Counted from the stretch's first letter, positions 9,032-19,399 are shown. The stretch is 64,000 nt of DNA from Tenacibaculum ovolyticum DSM 18103 (GCF_000430545.1 NZ_AUMF01000009.1:124001-188000); one strand, 5' to 3'. Numbers and translations: made by a program. The notes: generated by a model from the letters alone, not told the origin.

Positions 9032-12000
9032 ATGAAAAAAATCACAACACTGTTATTTATGATTACACTATTCTCTACCACACTAAATGCCCAAGAGAAT
9101 TATAAAAATCTTTGGAAACAAGTACAGGAATTTGAAAAACAGAATCTGCCCAAATCTGCTTTAAAAGTTGTAAATACAATTTACGTTAAAGCGGAAGTTG
9201 CCCAAAATGCTCCACAAATTATAAAATCATTATTTTATAAAAGTAAATTCTCATTAACTTTAGAAGAAGATGCGCAATTAAAAATCATTAATCAGTTTAA
9301 AAAACATATTAATAAAAGTAGTTTTCCTACCAAAAACGTATTAGAAAATATTTTAGCCAATCTGTATTGGCAATATTTTAAAGAAAATAGATGGAAATTT
9401 TATCAACGAACTAAAACTTCAGATAAAGTTAACAAAAACGATTTTAGAACCTGGGATTTAGATACACTGTTTACTGAAATTCATGCCTATTATCAAAAAT
9501 CTTTAGAAAACGGTTTATTATTACAACAAACAGACATTAATAAATTTAATGATATTTTATACACTTCTAAAGATTCTGAAAAATATCGCCCTACCCTATT
9601 TGATTTCTTAGCACACAACGCTCTTACTTTTTATAAAACGTCTGAAACTAATATTACAAAACCAGCCTATCAATTTAAAATTGACACTAAAAATTTAATA
9701 AGCAATGCAAGTGCTTTTTCTAAAATAAATTTAAAAACAAAAGATGCATTGTCTCTTCAATTTAATGCTCTAAAAATTTACAAAGAGCTACTTAACTTCC
9801 ACTTAAAGAACGGAAATTTAAATGCATTAGTTGATGTAGATTTAGAACGATTAAATTTTATAAACCAACACGCTACTTTTCAAAATAAAGAGCAACTTTT
9901 TTTACAAACACTAAAAACAAGTGAAAAAAAGTATCAAACAAATAAGGTTTCTGGGTTGTATACATACAAAATAGCTAAAATATACAACCAACAAGCAAAC
10001 TCATATACATATCAAAAAAATGAAGAAGTTCGTTTTAAAAACAAAGAAGCACTTGCTATTTGCAATCGAGTAATCAAGCAATTTCCTAAAAGTACTGGAG
10101 CTAAAAAATGTGAATTATTAAAACAACAAATAACGAGTAAAGCACTTGCTGTTGTATCAGAAAAATTCAGCCCAATAAATACATCTTCTTGCCTATTAGT
10201 AACTTATAACAATATTAGTAAATTATATTTTACAACTTTTAAGATTAATAGAACTCAGATAGAAGAATTAAATAGAACATACAAAGAAGAAGATCGCGTA
10301 AAGTTCATAAATAAACTAGATAAAGTTAATTCTTGGAACAATGATTTAAGAAACGAACATGATTATTTATCTCATAGTACCGAAGTAATTATACCTAAAC
10401 TAACACAAGGTAGTTATTTAATTGTAGCCCATGAAAACAATATATTAAACAATACAGGTTTATATGCCGTTGCAAATGTTCAAATAAGTGATTTAGTTTT
10501 AATTGAAAACTCAAAAAACAACATAAAAACCTATCAAGTAGTTAATAGAAACACAGGTAAACCTATTAAAAATGCTCAAATATTATTAAAAAATAATGAA
10601 CGTAGAGCAGAAACAAATCTAAATGAAAAATTAACTACCGATAAAAATGGTTTTGCTACTTTTAAAAGCAACCACACACATTATAATGTTTCGGCAACAG
10701 TTACTTCTGGTAACGATAGTGCTGTTTTTGGGAATTACTATTTATATAAACACCAAAAACAAAATATAAATACGTTAAATGAAACTATTAAAATAAAGCC
10801 ATTTATTTTTACTGATAGAAGTATTTATCGCCCTGGGCAAACAGTGTATTTTAAAACAATTTTTATTCAAAACAAAAAGGAGAAATCAACTCCTTTTACA
10901 AACGAATACATACAAGTAACTTTAAATGATGTTAACAACCAAGAAGTAAAAAAGCTTGATTTAAAATTAAATGAGTTTGGTGCAGCATCAGGAGAAATTA
11001 TACTACCTAACAATGGCTTAACTGGTGAATATACCTTCTCTATAAACAGGAGTAATAAAAAAGAAAGCCTCTTTTATAATAATGTTAACTTTAATTTTGA
11101 GCGAGAAGACTATATAACTTCAATATCTGTAGAAGAATACAAACGTCCGAAGTTTGAAATAGCATTTAAGCCTATTACCAAAACATTTAAATTAAACGAT
11201 AACATTACTGTAAACGGATTTGCAAAAGCTTTTTCTGGCGCAAATATAACTGATGCAAAAGTTGTATATAGAGTACACAGAAAAGTACAATATCCTAACT
11301 GGTGGTATTGGCGTAAACCTAGCTATTCTTCAGACTCACAAGAAATTACACACGGAGAAAGCATTACTGATGCATCAGGTAATTTTTCTATAAATTTTAA
11401 AGCACTTCCTGATGAAAGTGTTTCTAAACACGATTTACCTATTTTTAACTATGAGGTTACAGCTGATGTTACTGATATAAATGGAGAAACACGTAGCGAA
11501 ACAATAATTGTAAAGGTAGGGTACCATGCTTTAACAGCCTCTTTACAGATAAATTCGACTCTTAACAAAGAAGCTAAACAGCAAAAAATAAAAATTACGA
11601 CTAAAAACTTAAATGAAGAGTTTGCTGCTGCAATAGGAACTGTAAAAATATATAAATTACAAGCTCCAAAAAATCCATTACGAAAAAGACCTTGGAATAC
11701 TCCCGATTATCAAGATATTTCTGAAAATGAATTCAGAAAATTGTTTCCGCATGACTCATATAATAAAGAGGAAGTAAATGAAAAAGATTGGAAAAAAGGG
11801 AAATTAGTTTTTGATGAAAAGTTCAATACTAAAAAATCAAAAGAAATTACTTTGAAGAGCATTCAAAATTGGACTTCGGGTAAATACATTGCCGTTTTAA
11901 ACACAAAAGATAAATTTAATCAAAAAGTAACTGATAAAACTTATTTTACCATTACCAATACAATCGAAAAAGAAATAGCCGACAGTAAATTATTTTTCTA

Positions 12001-15000
12001 CAATTTAGATAAAACCAATTACAATGTTGGCGATAACGTTTGTTTACAAATTGGTTCTGCTTCAAAAAACATTACTATAATAGTTGAAACAGAAAAGAAT
12101 CATAAAATTACGAACACACAATTAATTCACTTAAATAACGGTGTAGAAACAATTGAAATCCCAGTAAAAAAAGAGGATATTGGTGGGTTTGCAATAAAAT
12201 ATTATTTTGTTAATTATAATTCTTTTGTTTCAGGAGTTGTTAATATTCCTGTAATCAACAAACAAGAACTTATAACTATTGAAACAAATACATTTAGAGA
12301 CAAACTACAACCTGGCACACCCGAAAAATGGAGTTTCACAATTAAAAACGACAAAGAAAATAAAGTTACTGCTGAAGTTTTAGCAAGTATGTACGATGCT
12401 TCTTTAGATGAATTTAAACCTCATAATTGGCAATTTACCCCAATAAGTACACCAACGTATTACTCGTACGGAAACACTCTAAATGCCCAACATAGTTTTG
12501 GAACTAACAATTTTAGACTTTATAACAACAAATACACTAATTACAATTATCAAAACCAACAATACGCACAACTAAATTGGTTTGGGTTTGCATTTAACAA
12601 TAATCATCGACCAGGTAAAATGATGATGAGTCGAAGAGCTAAAATGAGTGCGCCTTTAGCTGAAACATCTCAAGAGCTAAAAGGAAGAGCTGCAGGTATA
12701 AACATGCAAGAAAATGATGTGCAAGAAGAATATGAATTTACAGAAGATGCTCCTCTTGCTATGAATACAAATGCTCCTGCAAGTAAAGAAACTCAGAAAA
12801 AAACAGCTTTAAAAGGAATTAAAATTCGTAAAAACTTACAAGAAACTGCTTTCTTTCTTCCACATTTAAAAACTGATAAAAAAGGAAACATTACTTTTAG
12901 TTTTACAACTCCAGAAGCATTAACTAAATGGAAATTACAATTACTTGCCCATACTAAAGAATTACAATCGGCAACTAAAACGCTAACAGCTGTAACTCAA
13001 AAAGAGTTAATGATTACCCCAAATGCTCCACGTTTTTTAAGAGAAGGGGATAAAATAACATTGAGTGCTAAAATTTCGAATCTGTCAGATAAAAACTTAC
13101 AAGGTGTTTCTCAATTAATTTTAACAGATGCTATTACTGGGAAAGAAATTAACCTATTAGATAACTCAACAAAGAATAAAGACTTTAATGTCGATACAAA
13201 CGGAAATACAAGTGTTTCGTGGAATTTAGCGATTCCTAATAACACCCAAGCAGTTCAATATAAAATTGTAGCTAAATCAGGAGATTTTTCTGACGGAGAA
13301 CAAAATGTTTTACCAATTTTATCTAACCGCATGTTATTTACCGAAACTTTGCCAATGTGGGTTCGTTCAAATCAAACAAAAACGTTTAGTTTAGATAAGC
13401 TAAAAAACAATGCTTCTTCTAGCTTAAAACACCATAAACTTACTCTAGAAGTAACATCAAACCCTGCGTGGTATGCTGTACAAGCATTACCATACTTAAT
13501 GGAATATCCGTATGAATGTAGTGAGCAAACTTTCGCTCGTTATTACGCCAATACCTTGGCAAGTCATATTGCAAATTCAAACCCAAGAATTCAAGAAGTA
13601 TTTAAACAGTGGAAATCTAGTGATGCATTGTTATCTAATCTTGAAAAAAATCAGGAATTAAAATCGCTAATTATTCAAGAAACTCCTTGGTTACGAGATG
13701 CACAATCTGAAACAGAACAAAAAAAGCGTATTGCATTATTATTCGATTTAAATAAAATGAATAACGAGCAACAAAAAGCTATTAATAAGCTTACAAATAT
13801 GCAAATGAGTAACGGAGGTTTCCCTTGGTTTAAAGGTGGGAATTATGCGAATAGATATATTACACAACACATCGTTAATGGTTTTGGTCATTTAAAACAA
13901 TTAGGAGTACATAATCTTGAGACCTCAACAACACAAATGCTTCAAAAAGCTATCCACTTTTTAGACGAAGAAATAGTAGCACAATACAATGATTTATTAA
14001 AGGAAGCGAATAAAATAAAAGCCACAAAAGGAATTAATAAATATGAAGCTTATTTAAAGAAAAATCATTTAAGCTACTTTGCTATTCAATATTTATACAT
14101 GCGTAGTTTTTATGAAAAAACAGCTGCTTCTAGCACTGCTAAAAAAGCAATTGCATATTATAAAAATCAAACAACTGTTTACTGGAATGATTATCAATTA
14201 TATGCGAAGGCACAAATCGCATTAATTCAATTTAGAAATAACAATAAAGCTATTTCAACAAAAATTATAAAATCATTAAAAGAAAATAGTATTACTTCTG
14301 ATGTGTTAGGAATGTATTGGAAAAGTAACGTTGCTGGTTATTATAATTACCAAGCCCCTATTGAAACACAAGCTTTATTAATAGAAGCTTTTGCTGAAAT
14401 TGAAAACGATACTAAAACGGTTGATAATCTAAAAATATGGTTACTTAAAAACAAGCAAACCAACCGTTGGAAAACAACCAAAGCCACAACAGAAGCTGTA
14501 TATGCCTTATTATTACAAGGAAGTGAATGGCTTTCAATTACAGATATGGTTGCCATAAAAATTGGAAATCAAAAAATTGAAGCGAATAAGCTAGAAAATG
14601 TAAAAGTAGAAGCTGGTACAGGATATTTTAAAACTTCATGGAGCGGAAATGAGATAACACCGACTATGGGCGAAGTAACAATTTCTAAAAAAGGAAAAGG
14701 AATTGCTTGGGGTGGTTTATACTGGCAATATTTTGAAGATCTAGATAAAATTACATCTGCTAAAACACCTTTAAAGTTAACTAAAAAATTATTTAAAAAA
14801 GTAAATACTGATACAGGAAAAGAGCTTATTCAAATTACTGATAAAATCAATTTAAAAGTTGGCGATTTAATTACTGTAAGAATAACTCTTAGTTCAGATA
14901 GGGATATGGAATTTATTCATATGAAAGATATGCGTGCATCTGGTGTAGAACCAATAAATGTACTTTCACAATACAAATGGCAAGATGGTTTAGGTTATTA

Positions 15001-15187
15001 TCAAGCAACAAAAGACGCTGCAACAAATTTCTTTTTTGATCGTTTACCTAAAGGAGTTTATGTTTTTGAATACGATGTTCGCGTTAACAATGCTGGTGAT
15101 TTCAGTAATGGTATAACAACTATACAAAGTATGTATGCTCCTGAATTTAGTAGCCATTCTAAAGGAAAACGATTAATAATTAACTAA
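9032..15187 (+). CDS. alpha-2-macroglobulin family protein, 2051 aa, thioester motif present
   Basis: This is a very large secreted or periplasmic protein with a signal peptide ending 'TTLNAQE'. The N-terminal ~400 residues are helical and TPR-like. Macroglobulin MG domains follow ('FIFTDRSIYRPGQTVYFKT', around residue 590, is the typical bacterial A2M MG entry). An A2M domain begins near 'FFLPHLKTDKKGNITFSF' (about 1275) and a thioester domain carries 'YPYECSEQT', with Cys1496 and Gln1499 of the CxEQ motif intact. The C-terminal 'KKGKGIAWGGLYWQYFEDL' and 'RLPKGVYVFEYDVRV' are typical of the bacterial receptor-like end. The role is protease trapping at the cell envelope, by family knowledge. 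Residues about 1210-1270 are a low-complexity Met/Ala/Glu-rich bait-like stretch. No pbpC is next to it. Confidence 0.88.
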   Translation: MKKITTLLFMITLFSTTLNAQENYKNLWKQVQEFEKQNLPKSALKVVNTIYVKAEVAQNAPQIIKSLFYKSKFSLTLEEDAQLKIINQFKKHINKSSFPTKNVLENILANLYWQYFKENRWKFYQRTKTSDKVNKNDFRTWDLDTLFTEIHAYYQKSLENGLLLQQTDINKFNDILYTSKDSEKYRPTLFDFLAHNALTFYKTSETNITKPAYQFKIDTKNLISNASAFSKINLKTKDALSLQFNALKIYKELLNFHLKNGNLNALVDVDLERLNFINQHATFQNKEQLFLQTLKTSEKKYQTNKVSGLYTYKIAKIYNQQANSYTYQKNEEVRFKNKEALAICNRVIKQFPKSTGAKKCELLKQQITSKALAVVSEKFSPINTSSCLLVTYNNISKLYFTTFKINRTQIEELNRTYKEEDRVKFINKLDKVNSWNNDLRNEHDYLSHSTEVIIPKLTQGSYLIVAHENNILNNTGLYAVANVQISDLVLIENSKNNIKTYQVVNRNTGKPIKNAQILLKNNERRAETNLNEKLTTDKNGFATFKSNHTHYNVSATVTSGNDSAVFGNYYLYKHQKQNINTLNETIKIKPFIFTDRSIYRPGQTVYFKTIFIQNKKEKSTPFTNEYIQVTLNDVNNQEVKKLDLKLNEFGAASGEIILPNNGLTGEYTFSINRSNKKESLFYNNVNFNFEREDYITSISVEEYKRPKFEIAFKPITKTFKLNDNITVNGFAKAFSGANITDAKVVYRVHRKVQYPNWWYWRKPSYSSDSQEITHGESITDASGNFSINFKALPDESVSKHDLPIFNYEVTADVTDINGETRSETIIVKVGYHALTASLQINSTLNKEAKQQKIKITTKNLNEEFAAAIGTVKIYKLQAPKNPLRKRPWNTPDYQDISENEFRKLFPHDSYNKEEVNEKDWKKGKLVFDEKFNTKKSKEITLKSIQNWTSGKYIAVLNTKDKFNQKVTDKTYFTITNTIEKEIADSKLFFYNLDKTNYNVGDNVCLQIGSASKNITIIVETEKNHKITNTQLIHLNNGVETIEIPVKKEDIGGFAIKYYFVNYNSFVSGVVNIPVINKQELITIETNTFRDKLQPGTPEKWSFTIKNDKENKVTAEVLASMYDASLDEFKPHNWQFTPISTPTYYSYGNTLNAQHSFGTNNFRLYNNKYTNYNYQNQQYAQLNWFGFAFNNNHRPGKMMMSRRAKMSAPLAETSQELKGRAAGINMQENDVQEEYEFTEDAPLAMNTNAPASKETQKKTALKGIKIRKNLQETAFFLPHLKTDKKGNITFSFTTPEALTKWKLQLLAHTKELQSATKTLTAVTQKELMITPNAPRFLREGDKITLSAKISNLSDKNLQGVSQLILTDAITGKEINLLDNSTKNKDFNVDTNGNTSVSWNLAIPNNTQAVQYKIVAKSGDFSDGEQNVLPILSNRMLFTETLPMWVRSNQTKTFSLDKLKNNASSSLKHHKLTLEVTSNPAWYAVQALPYLMEYPYECSEQTFARYYANTLASHIANSNPRIQEVFKQWKSSDALLSNLEKNQELKSLIIQETPWLRDAQSETEQKKRIALLFDLNKMNNEQQKAINKLTNMQMSNGGFPWFKGGNYANRYITQHIVNGFGHLKQLGVHNLETSTTQMLQKAIHFLDEEIVAQYNDLLKEANKIKATKGINKYEAYLKKNHLSYFAIQYLYMRSFYEKTAASSTAKKAIAYYKNQTTVYWNDYQLYAKAQIALIQFRNNNKAISTKIIKSLKENSITSDVLGMYWKSNVAGYYNYQAPIETQALLIEAFAEIENDTKTVDNLKIWLLKNKQTNRWKTTKATTEAVYALLLQGSEWLSITDMVAIKIGNQKIEANKLENVKVEAGTGYFKTSWSGNEITPTMGEVTISKKGKGIAWGGLYWQYFEDLDKITSAKTPLKLTKKLFKKVNTDTGKELIQITDKINLKVGDLITVRITLSSDRDMEFIHMKDMRASGVEPINVLSQYKWQDGLGYYQATKDAATNFFFDRLPKGVYVFEYDVRVNNAGDFSNGITTIQSMYAPEFSSHSKGKRLIIN

Positions 15188-15234
15188 TTTAGCAGCTACA
15201 TTAATAGGTATTACTTTTTAATATAATTTAAATT

Positions 15235-15681
15235 ATGAAAAAACTATTTTTATTTATTGGGTTTTTAACCATTTCAACACTAACAGCCAATGCACAAGAC
15301 ATTGCAGACAATGCAATTGGTATTCGTTTTGGTGACAATAGTGGTTTTGGTGCCGAAATATCTTACCAAAGAAAATTAAGTGGATCTAATCGATTAGAAA
15401 TCGACTTAGGTATTAGAAAAGGGAATGCTTTTAAAGCAACCGGACTTTACCAATGGGTATGGGAAATAGAAAATCAATTTAACTGGTTTGCTGGTGCTGG
15501 TGGTGGTATTGCTTCTGCTAGTGGTAATAGCGCTATTTTTGCTGCAGGTGTAGTTGGAATAGAATACAACTTCGACATTCCATTAGTACTTTCTTTAGAT
15601 TATAGACCAGAAATTGGTTTTAGTGATTATTATGATGGTTTTAATTCTGATTTTGGTTTAGGGTTACGTTACCAATTCTAA
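15235..15681 (+). CDS. small outer-membrane beta-barrel protein
   Basis: This 148-aa protein has a signal peptide (MKKLFLFIGFLTISTLTANA, then QD). The mature part consists of alternating aromatic and small-residue strands ('FGAEISYQRKL', 'NRLEIDLGIR', 'GLYQWVWEI', 'GIEYNFDI', 'LSLDYRPEIGF') and ends in 'FGLGLRYQF'; a terminal Phe is the usual outer-membrane insertion signal. It lies 47 bases after the macroglobulin gene and may be co-transcribed with it. No specific family or substrate is recognisable. Confidence 0.7.
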   Translation: MKKLFLFIGFLTISTLTANAQDIADNAIGIRFGDNSGFGAEISYQRKLSGSNRLEIDLGIRKGNAFKATGLYQWVWEIENQFNWFAGAGGGIASASGNSAIFAAGVVGIEYNFDIPLVLSLDYRPEIGFSDYYDGFNSDFGLGLRYQF

Positions 15682-15703
15682 ATTATCAAAATAAACAACA
15701 ATA

Positions 15704-15729
15704 CAAACCTCCATTATTTGGGGGTTTTC
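15704..15729. terminator. terminator between the small barrel gene and the convergent TfoX-N gene
   Basis: AAACCTCC and GGGGGTTTT pair around a short AT loop, followed by T-rich DNA on the plus strand. The hairpin overlaps the last codons of the convergent minus-strand gene, so it mainly terminates the plus-strand transcript. Confidence 0.6.
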
Positions 15730-16064
15730 TTTTTACTAGCTCTAGCTAAAGGATTATAATCTAAAGCCAGTTGTAACCAGCCTTTAAAATCTTCATCTAA
15801 ATCAATTGCTTCTTCAGTTAAAAACACAAAACCTTTCATTGGCTTCCCCGTAAAATTCATTTCTTTACACCCTTTTCTCTGTAAACAATTGTCATATATA
15901 TTAGGATCTATGCGTGCCATTACTTCGTCTCTAATTACCGCAACACACATTTTATCATTTACCATAAAACAGAGACCTCCAAACATTTTTTTCTCATAAA
16001 AATGTACATTACTCTCGTTAAAAAACTGTGCTATCCTATCGGATAAAAATTCATTGTACGCCAT
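15714..16064 (-). CDS. TfoX/Sxy family N-terminal-domain protein
   Basis: This 116-aa cytoplasmic protein has the TfoX N-terminal fold, with 'YEKKMFGGLCFMVNDKMCVAV' in the first third (about residues 23-43; MFGG and the KMC turn are the family marks) and 'FTGKPMKGFVFL' later. It has no TfoX C-terminal domain. In gammaproteobacteria full-length TfoX promotes competence, but single N-domain proteins in Bacteroidetes have no settled role. Its ATG overlaps the stop of the DUF4136 gene by one base (TAATG), so the two are translationally coupled. Confidence 0.8.
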   Translation of the reverse strand: MAYNEFLSDRIAQFFNESNVHFYEKKMFGGLCFMVNDKMCVAVIRDEVMARIDPNIYDNCLQRKGCKEMNFTGKPMKGFVFLTEEAIDLDEDFKGWLQLALDYNPLARASKKKTPK

Positions 16065-16585
16065 TAATTCTTTTTATTCGGTGGATAACTCACCAACACT
16101 TTTTCAATTACTTTTTTATAATGCAGTTTCCTTTCTTCAGGAGTAGTTCTTTCTTTTATCTCACTCTCAACAATTCCTTGCCAAATGAGCTCATTATTTT
16201 TACGCTCTACAAAATCAATTGTTAACTGCTGATTCATTTTTTTACTTCCTATAGGTATTCCACCTGAAATACCAAAACCAACAGTACCGCCACCTCCTAT
16301 TCCTAGTCCGATAGTATTTCTATTTGCAGCTTCACTTTCTTTTGAAACAATGTTTATATATACATCAGGAGTATCAGACAATTTCATTCCCTTTTCTTGT
16401 AACTTATACAACAATTCATTGGCAACTCTCTTTACATCCAATTCATTTAAACCATTACCTGCGTCTTCAAAAAAGTTGAATGTTTTATATTTATCAAAAT
16501 TGGTTTTACTATCATAATCATAAATCACTTTAGTTGAAGAACAACCTACAATAAATAATAAAAAAAGATACTTTAATCGTTTCAT
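16064..16585 (-). CDS. DUF4136 domain lipoprotein
   Basis: This 173-aa protein has a short lipoprotein signal (MKRLKYLFLLFIVGC, lipobox IVGC) and is probably anchored in the outer membrane. The mature sequence shows the DUF4136 pattern: 'YDYDSKTNFDKYKTFNF' near the start, a central Gly-rich strand pair ('IGLGIGGGGTVGFGISGG'), and 'LTIDFVERKNNELIWQG' before the C-terminal helix. The family function is unknown. It forms a two-gene unit with the downstream TfoX-N gene. Confidence 0.8.
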   Translation of the reverse strand: MKRLKYLFLLFIVGCSSTKVIYDYDSKTNFDKYKTFNFFEDAGNGLNELDVKRVANELLYKLQEKGMKLSDTPDVYINIVSKESEAANRNTIGLGIGGGGTVGFGISGGIPIGSKKMNQQLTIDFVERKNNELIWQGIVESEIKERTTPEERKLHYKKVIEKVLVSYPPNKKN

Positions 16586-16632
16586 AAAAATAATTTACAA
16601 TGCTACATCAATAATCATACCTTATAAAATGC

Positions 16633-16661
16633 AAAAAGCTTCGATTACTCGAAGCTTTTTT
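16633..16661 (-). terminator. terminator of the S8 protease gene
   Basis: AAAAAGCTTCGA and TCGAAGCTTTTT form an 11-12 bp stem with a 5-base loop, 27 bases past the stop of the minus-strand protease gene. On its far side lies a short (TTAA) tandem run at about 16660-16684. Confidence 0.75.
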
Positions 16662-16687
16662 AATTAATTAATTAATTAATATATTTT

Positions 16688-18169
16688 TTATTGAACAGCT
16701 TTTAAAGCATCAATGTTTCCATACCCAAACTCTGCATGTTTACTTGGATAAAAATCTGCAGATTCTTTCATTTTTTGCAATACCTGTGCGCGAGACCAAG
16801 ATGGATGCTTAGCCCATACTAAAGCTGCAATACCTGCAGTTGTTGCCGTAGCAACAGATGATCCCCCTACATAGTTAGCTTGATTGTTATAATAACTTAA
16901 TGAAGGTACTTTATTATCTGTACCATTTATTCTTTGCATTTGAATCGTAAAATCAATTTTAGATCCAGTATGGCAAACATCACATTTATTATATTGATTT
17001 TCTCTTACACCCGTAACTGCAACAGTTTCTGACATACTCGCTGGGAAAATCACCCCATACCAAGTAGTAAACGATGTTGAAGTACCACCCGCAGCTAAAA
17101 TCATTTTACCTTTACTATGTGCATATTTAATTGCATCAGAAACATTACCTATATTAAAAGGTGAACCTATCGACATAGAAATTACTTTTACATCACTTCT
17201 ATTTGCTAAGGCTGTTAGCGCTTCTACAACTCCTCTTTTTTCATGATAATCATTAATAATTACGTTTTCTACAGCTCTATAAGTTACTAAATTAGCATTA
17301 TAAGCAACCCCTACTGGTAAATTATCATTGTTTCTTGGCGCTGTTGCAACTGCTGCCATTTTAGTTCCATGACCACACTTATCGTTAACCCCATCGTAAT
17401 TATTAGACCAAGCCCACCAAGAATCTACAAATGTTCCATATTTTTGAACTGTTCTTCCTGAAGAGTAACCATCATTAAAATATTGATTCATCCATTTTTG
17501 TTCTGGTGATAAACCTGAATCTATTATAGCCACAGTTACTCCTGCTCCTGTACTATAGTTCCATGCTTGTGGAATTTTATGTGCATCAAAAGACCAAGGT
17601 ACTCTTGCTCCTGGAGAAACAGTACGGTAATCATTGCTACTTAAACTAGCAGTTCCATATCCACAACCCGAACCTCCTGATGAAGAACGTTGTTTAGCAT
17701 TTAATTCCATGAAATTATAATTACTTGGTTCTATATATCGTACTCTACTATCTTTTAATAAAGACTCAATAGTTTCTTTATTCGTTACTTTAATATCTAA
17801 AACATTTATTGTTTCATTTACATATAACTCACTAGTTCCTCTTGCTGAAGTTTTTTCTGTACTACGAACTAGTTTAATTAATTCATCTTTAATATTTTTA
17901 GATTTAGCATTTCTTGCAAAATTACTTTTAGAAGTACCATAACCAATTGTTAAAATATCATCTCCATGTTTTACAGCACTCCATATTGTATGAAGCTCTT
18001 GAGTAGTCCAATTAAAATCTCCAGTAGATTCCAAAGACTTCTTAATAATTGTATTAATTTCTTTCTTGGTAAGTAATTCTTTTTTTTGTTCTGGAGCTTC
18101 TAATAACTCATTATCAGAACAAGAAAACATTGCTAAAACAATAGCTAAACTTAATAGTTTTTTTTTCAT
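16688..18169 (-). CDS. S8 family (subtilisin-like) serine protease, lipoprotein
   Basis: This 493-aa protein is exported with a lipoprotein signal (lipobox MFSC, Cys at about residue 17). Residues ~35-150 form a pro-region; it ends with 'RVRYIEPSNYNF', the usual inhibitor I9-like junction. The peptidase domain shows the catalytic triad in order: Asp217 in VAIIDSGLS, His267 in CGHGTKMA, and Ser438 in GGSSVATATTAG. 'GYGNIDALKAVQ' closes the domain. The usual GTSMAAP motif is changed to GSSVATA, but the serine is kept. It probably degrades proteins at the cell surface or in the periplasm. There is no T9SS sorting domain. It is a monocistronic gene bounded by terminators. Confidence 0.88.
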   Translation of the reverse strand: MKKKLLSLAIVLAMFSCSDNELLEAPEQKKELLTKKEINTIIKKSLESTGDFNWTTQELHTIWSAVKHGDDILTIGYGTSKSNFARNAKSKNIKDELIKLVRSTEKTSARGTSELYVNETINVLDIKVTNKETIESLLKDSRVRYIEPSNYNFMELNAKQRSSSGGSGCGYGTASLSSNDYRTVSPGARVPWSFDAHKIPQAWNYSTGAGVTVAIIDSGLSPEQKWMNQYFNDGYSSGRTVQKYGTFVDSWWAWSNNYDGVNDKCGHGTKMAAVATAPRNNDNLPVGVAYNANLVTYRAVENVIINDYHEKRGVVEALTALANRSDVKVISMSIGSPFNIGNVSDAIKYAHSKGKMILAAGGTSTSFTTWYGVIFPASMSETVAVTGVRENQYNKCDVCHTGSKIDFTIQMQRINGTDNKVPSLSYYNNQANYVGGSSVATATTAGIAALVWAKHPSWSRAQVLQKMKESADFYPSKHAEFGYGNIDALKAVQ

Positions 18170-18286
18170 TTTTTGAAGGGATTAAATTTAAAATTTAACG
18201 AATATAATAAATTAAACACCCAAAATCAACACATTACGCAATAAATTAATTAATTTAATATTAATCACGCAACTAGCTGTAAAGAT

Positions 18287-18312
18287 AAAAAGAGCCAATT
18301 GGCTCTTTTTAT
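18287..18312 (-). terminator. terminator of the M28 peptidase gene
   Basis: AAAAGAGCCAA and TTGGCTCTTTT make a fully palindromic stem in the gap between the M28 stop (18338) and the S8 start (18169). It shares its GAGCCAATTGGCTC core with the hairpin at 8847-8878. Confidence 0.78.
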
Positions 18313-18337
18313 TAATTCCTTTTTTAAAAATATATTG

Positions 18338-19336
18338 CTATTTTACAACAACTCGTGTTGGTGTATCTTTTCCCTTAATTATACTTTCGGTTCCTTTTGC
18401 GACTGCTTTAATTGTTTCAGTAACTACAGTCATATTTAACGTTTCTGCTTCGTCTGATACTTTATGATAATCTTTATCAACATCAATTGGTGTTGTAGAA
18501 AAAGTATGAGAAGGAACACCTAAACGAGCCAAAGAAGCATTATCAGATCTAAAAAATAAATTAAATTTTTTATATGGATCTGGAAATAATTGGTATCCTG
18601 TACCAACCAAATTCTTTTGAATAATCTTACCAAAATCAGAACGTTCAAAACCTGTTAACCAAGCTGTATTAGGCCCAAAACTTGGCGTTTTACCAATCAT
18701 TTCTAAATTAATTCCAGCAACAAATTTACTAGCATCAATTCCCTTACCAAAATGCTTCGAACCAATTAGCCCCATTTCTTCAGCAGTAAAACACACAAAT
18801 AAAATGCTACGCTCATTAATACCTTTTTTTGTAAAATATTCAGCTAAAGACAAAACACCAACAACACCAGAAGCATCATCATTTGCTCCATTAAAAATAC
18901 GGTCTCCTTCTCCATCTTTCTTTGTACCTAAATGATCGTGATGTGCAGATACAACTACAAATTCATCTTTTTTACTCTTTCCTTCTAAAACCCCAATAAT
19001 ATTACTCATTTTAATACCTTTATAAGTAAATTCTTGGCGATACGTTTTTAAACCAGCAAATGTTTTTAAACCAATACGTTTAAATTCCTCCTCTATATAC
19101 CTCGTTGCCTTTTCCATTCCCTCAGTTCCAGGCTTACGCCCTCCCATCTCATCTGAAGCCAACGTATATAAGTGTTTTTTAACAAGAGTAGAATCTATAC
19201 TAATTAAATTAGCATCAACATTTGTTGATAATACTGCGCTATTAACATCTACTTTTTGATTACCTTTTTTTACTGTTTGACATGATAACATTGACGAGGC
19301 AATAAGTGCCGATGCATATATTATTCTTTTCATCAT
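18338..19336 (-). CDS. M28 family zinc metallopeptidase, lipoprotein
   Basis: This 332-aa exported aminopeptidase-like protein has a lipoprotein signal with lipobox MLSC (Cys about residue 19). The metal centre is visible in order: 'VVSAHHDHLGT' (His132, Asp134), 'NGANDDASG' (bridging Asp at about 153), 'CFTAEEMGLIGS' (catalytic and ligand Glu), and a C-terminal 'DYHKVSDEAE' carrying the last His. The length is that of single-domain M28 peptidases. ATG is doubled; the second ATG (19333) is equally possible. It is likely a scavenging or envelope aminopeptidase. It is divergent from kdsA. Confidence 0.87.
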   Translation of the reverse strand: MMKRIIYASALIASSMLSCQTVKKGNQKVDVNSAVLSTNVDANLISIDSTLVKKHLYTLASDEMGGRKPGTEGMEKATRYIEEEFKRIGLKTFAGLKTYRQEFTYKGIKMSNIIGVLEGKSKKDEFVVVSAHHDHLGTKKDGEGDRIFNGANDDASGVVGVLSLAEYFTKKGINERSILFVCFTAEEMGLIGSKHFGKGIDASKFVAGINLEMIGKTPSFGPNTAWLTGFERSDFGKIIQKNLVGTGYQLFPDPYKKFNLFFRSDNASLARLGVPSHTFSTTPIDVDKDYHKVSDEAETLNMTVVTETIKAVAKGTESIIKGKDTPTRVVVK

Positions 19337-19399
19337 ATTCTATTTATACTATTGATTCTTATTTAATTTAAAAGGTTAAATATAGCCAATTAAATTTCT

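Noticed and set aside
9032..15187. Surface adhesin with T9SS sorting signal
   Set aside because: The C-terminus lacks type A or B sorting motifs and the domain order is that of alpha-2-macroglobulins.
16660..16684. (TTAA)n tandem run after the S8 protease gene
   Set aside because: A short simple repeat next to a terminator, with no sign of phase variation or coding effect.
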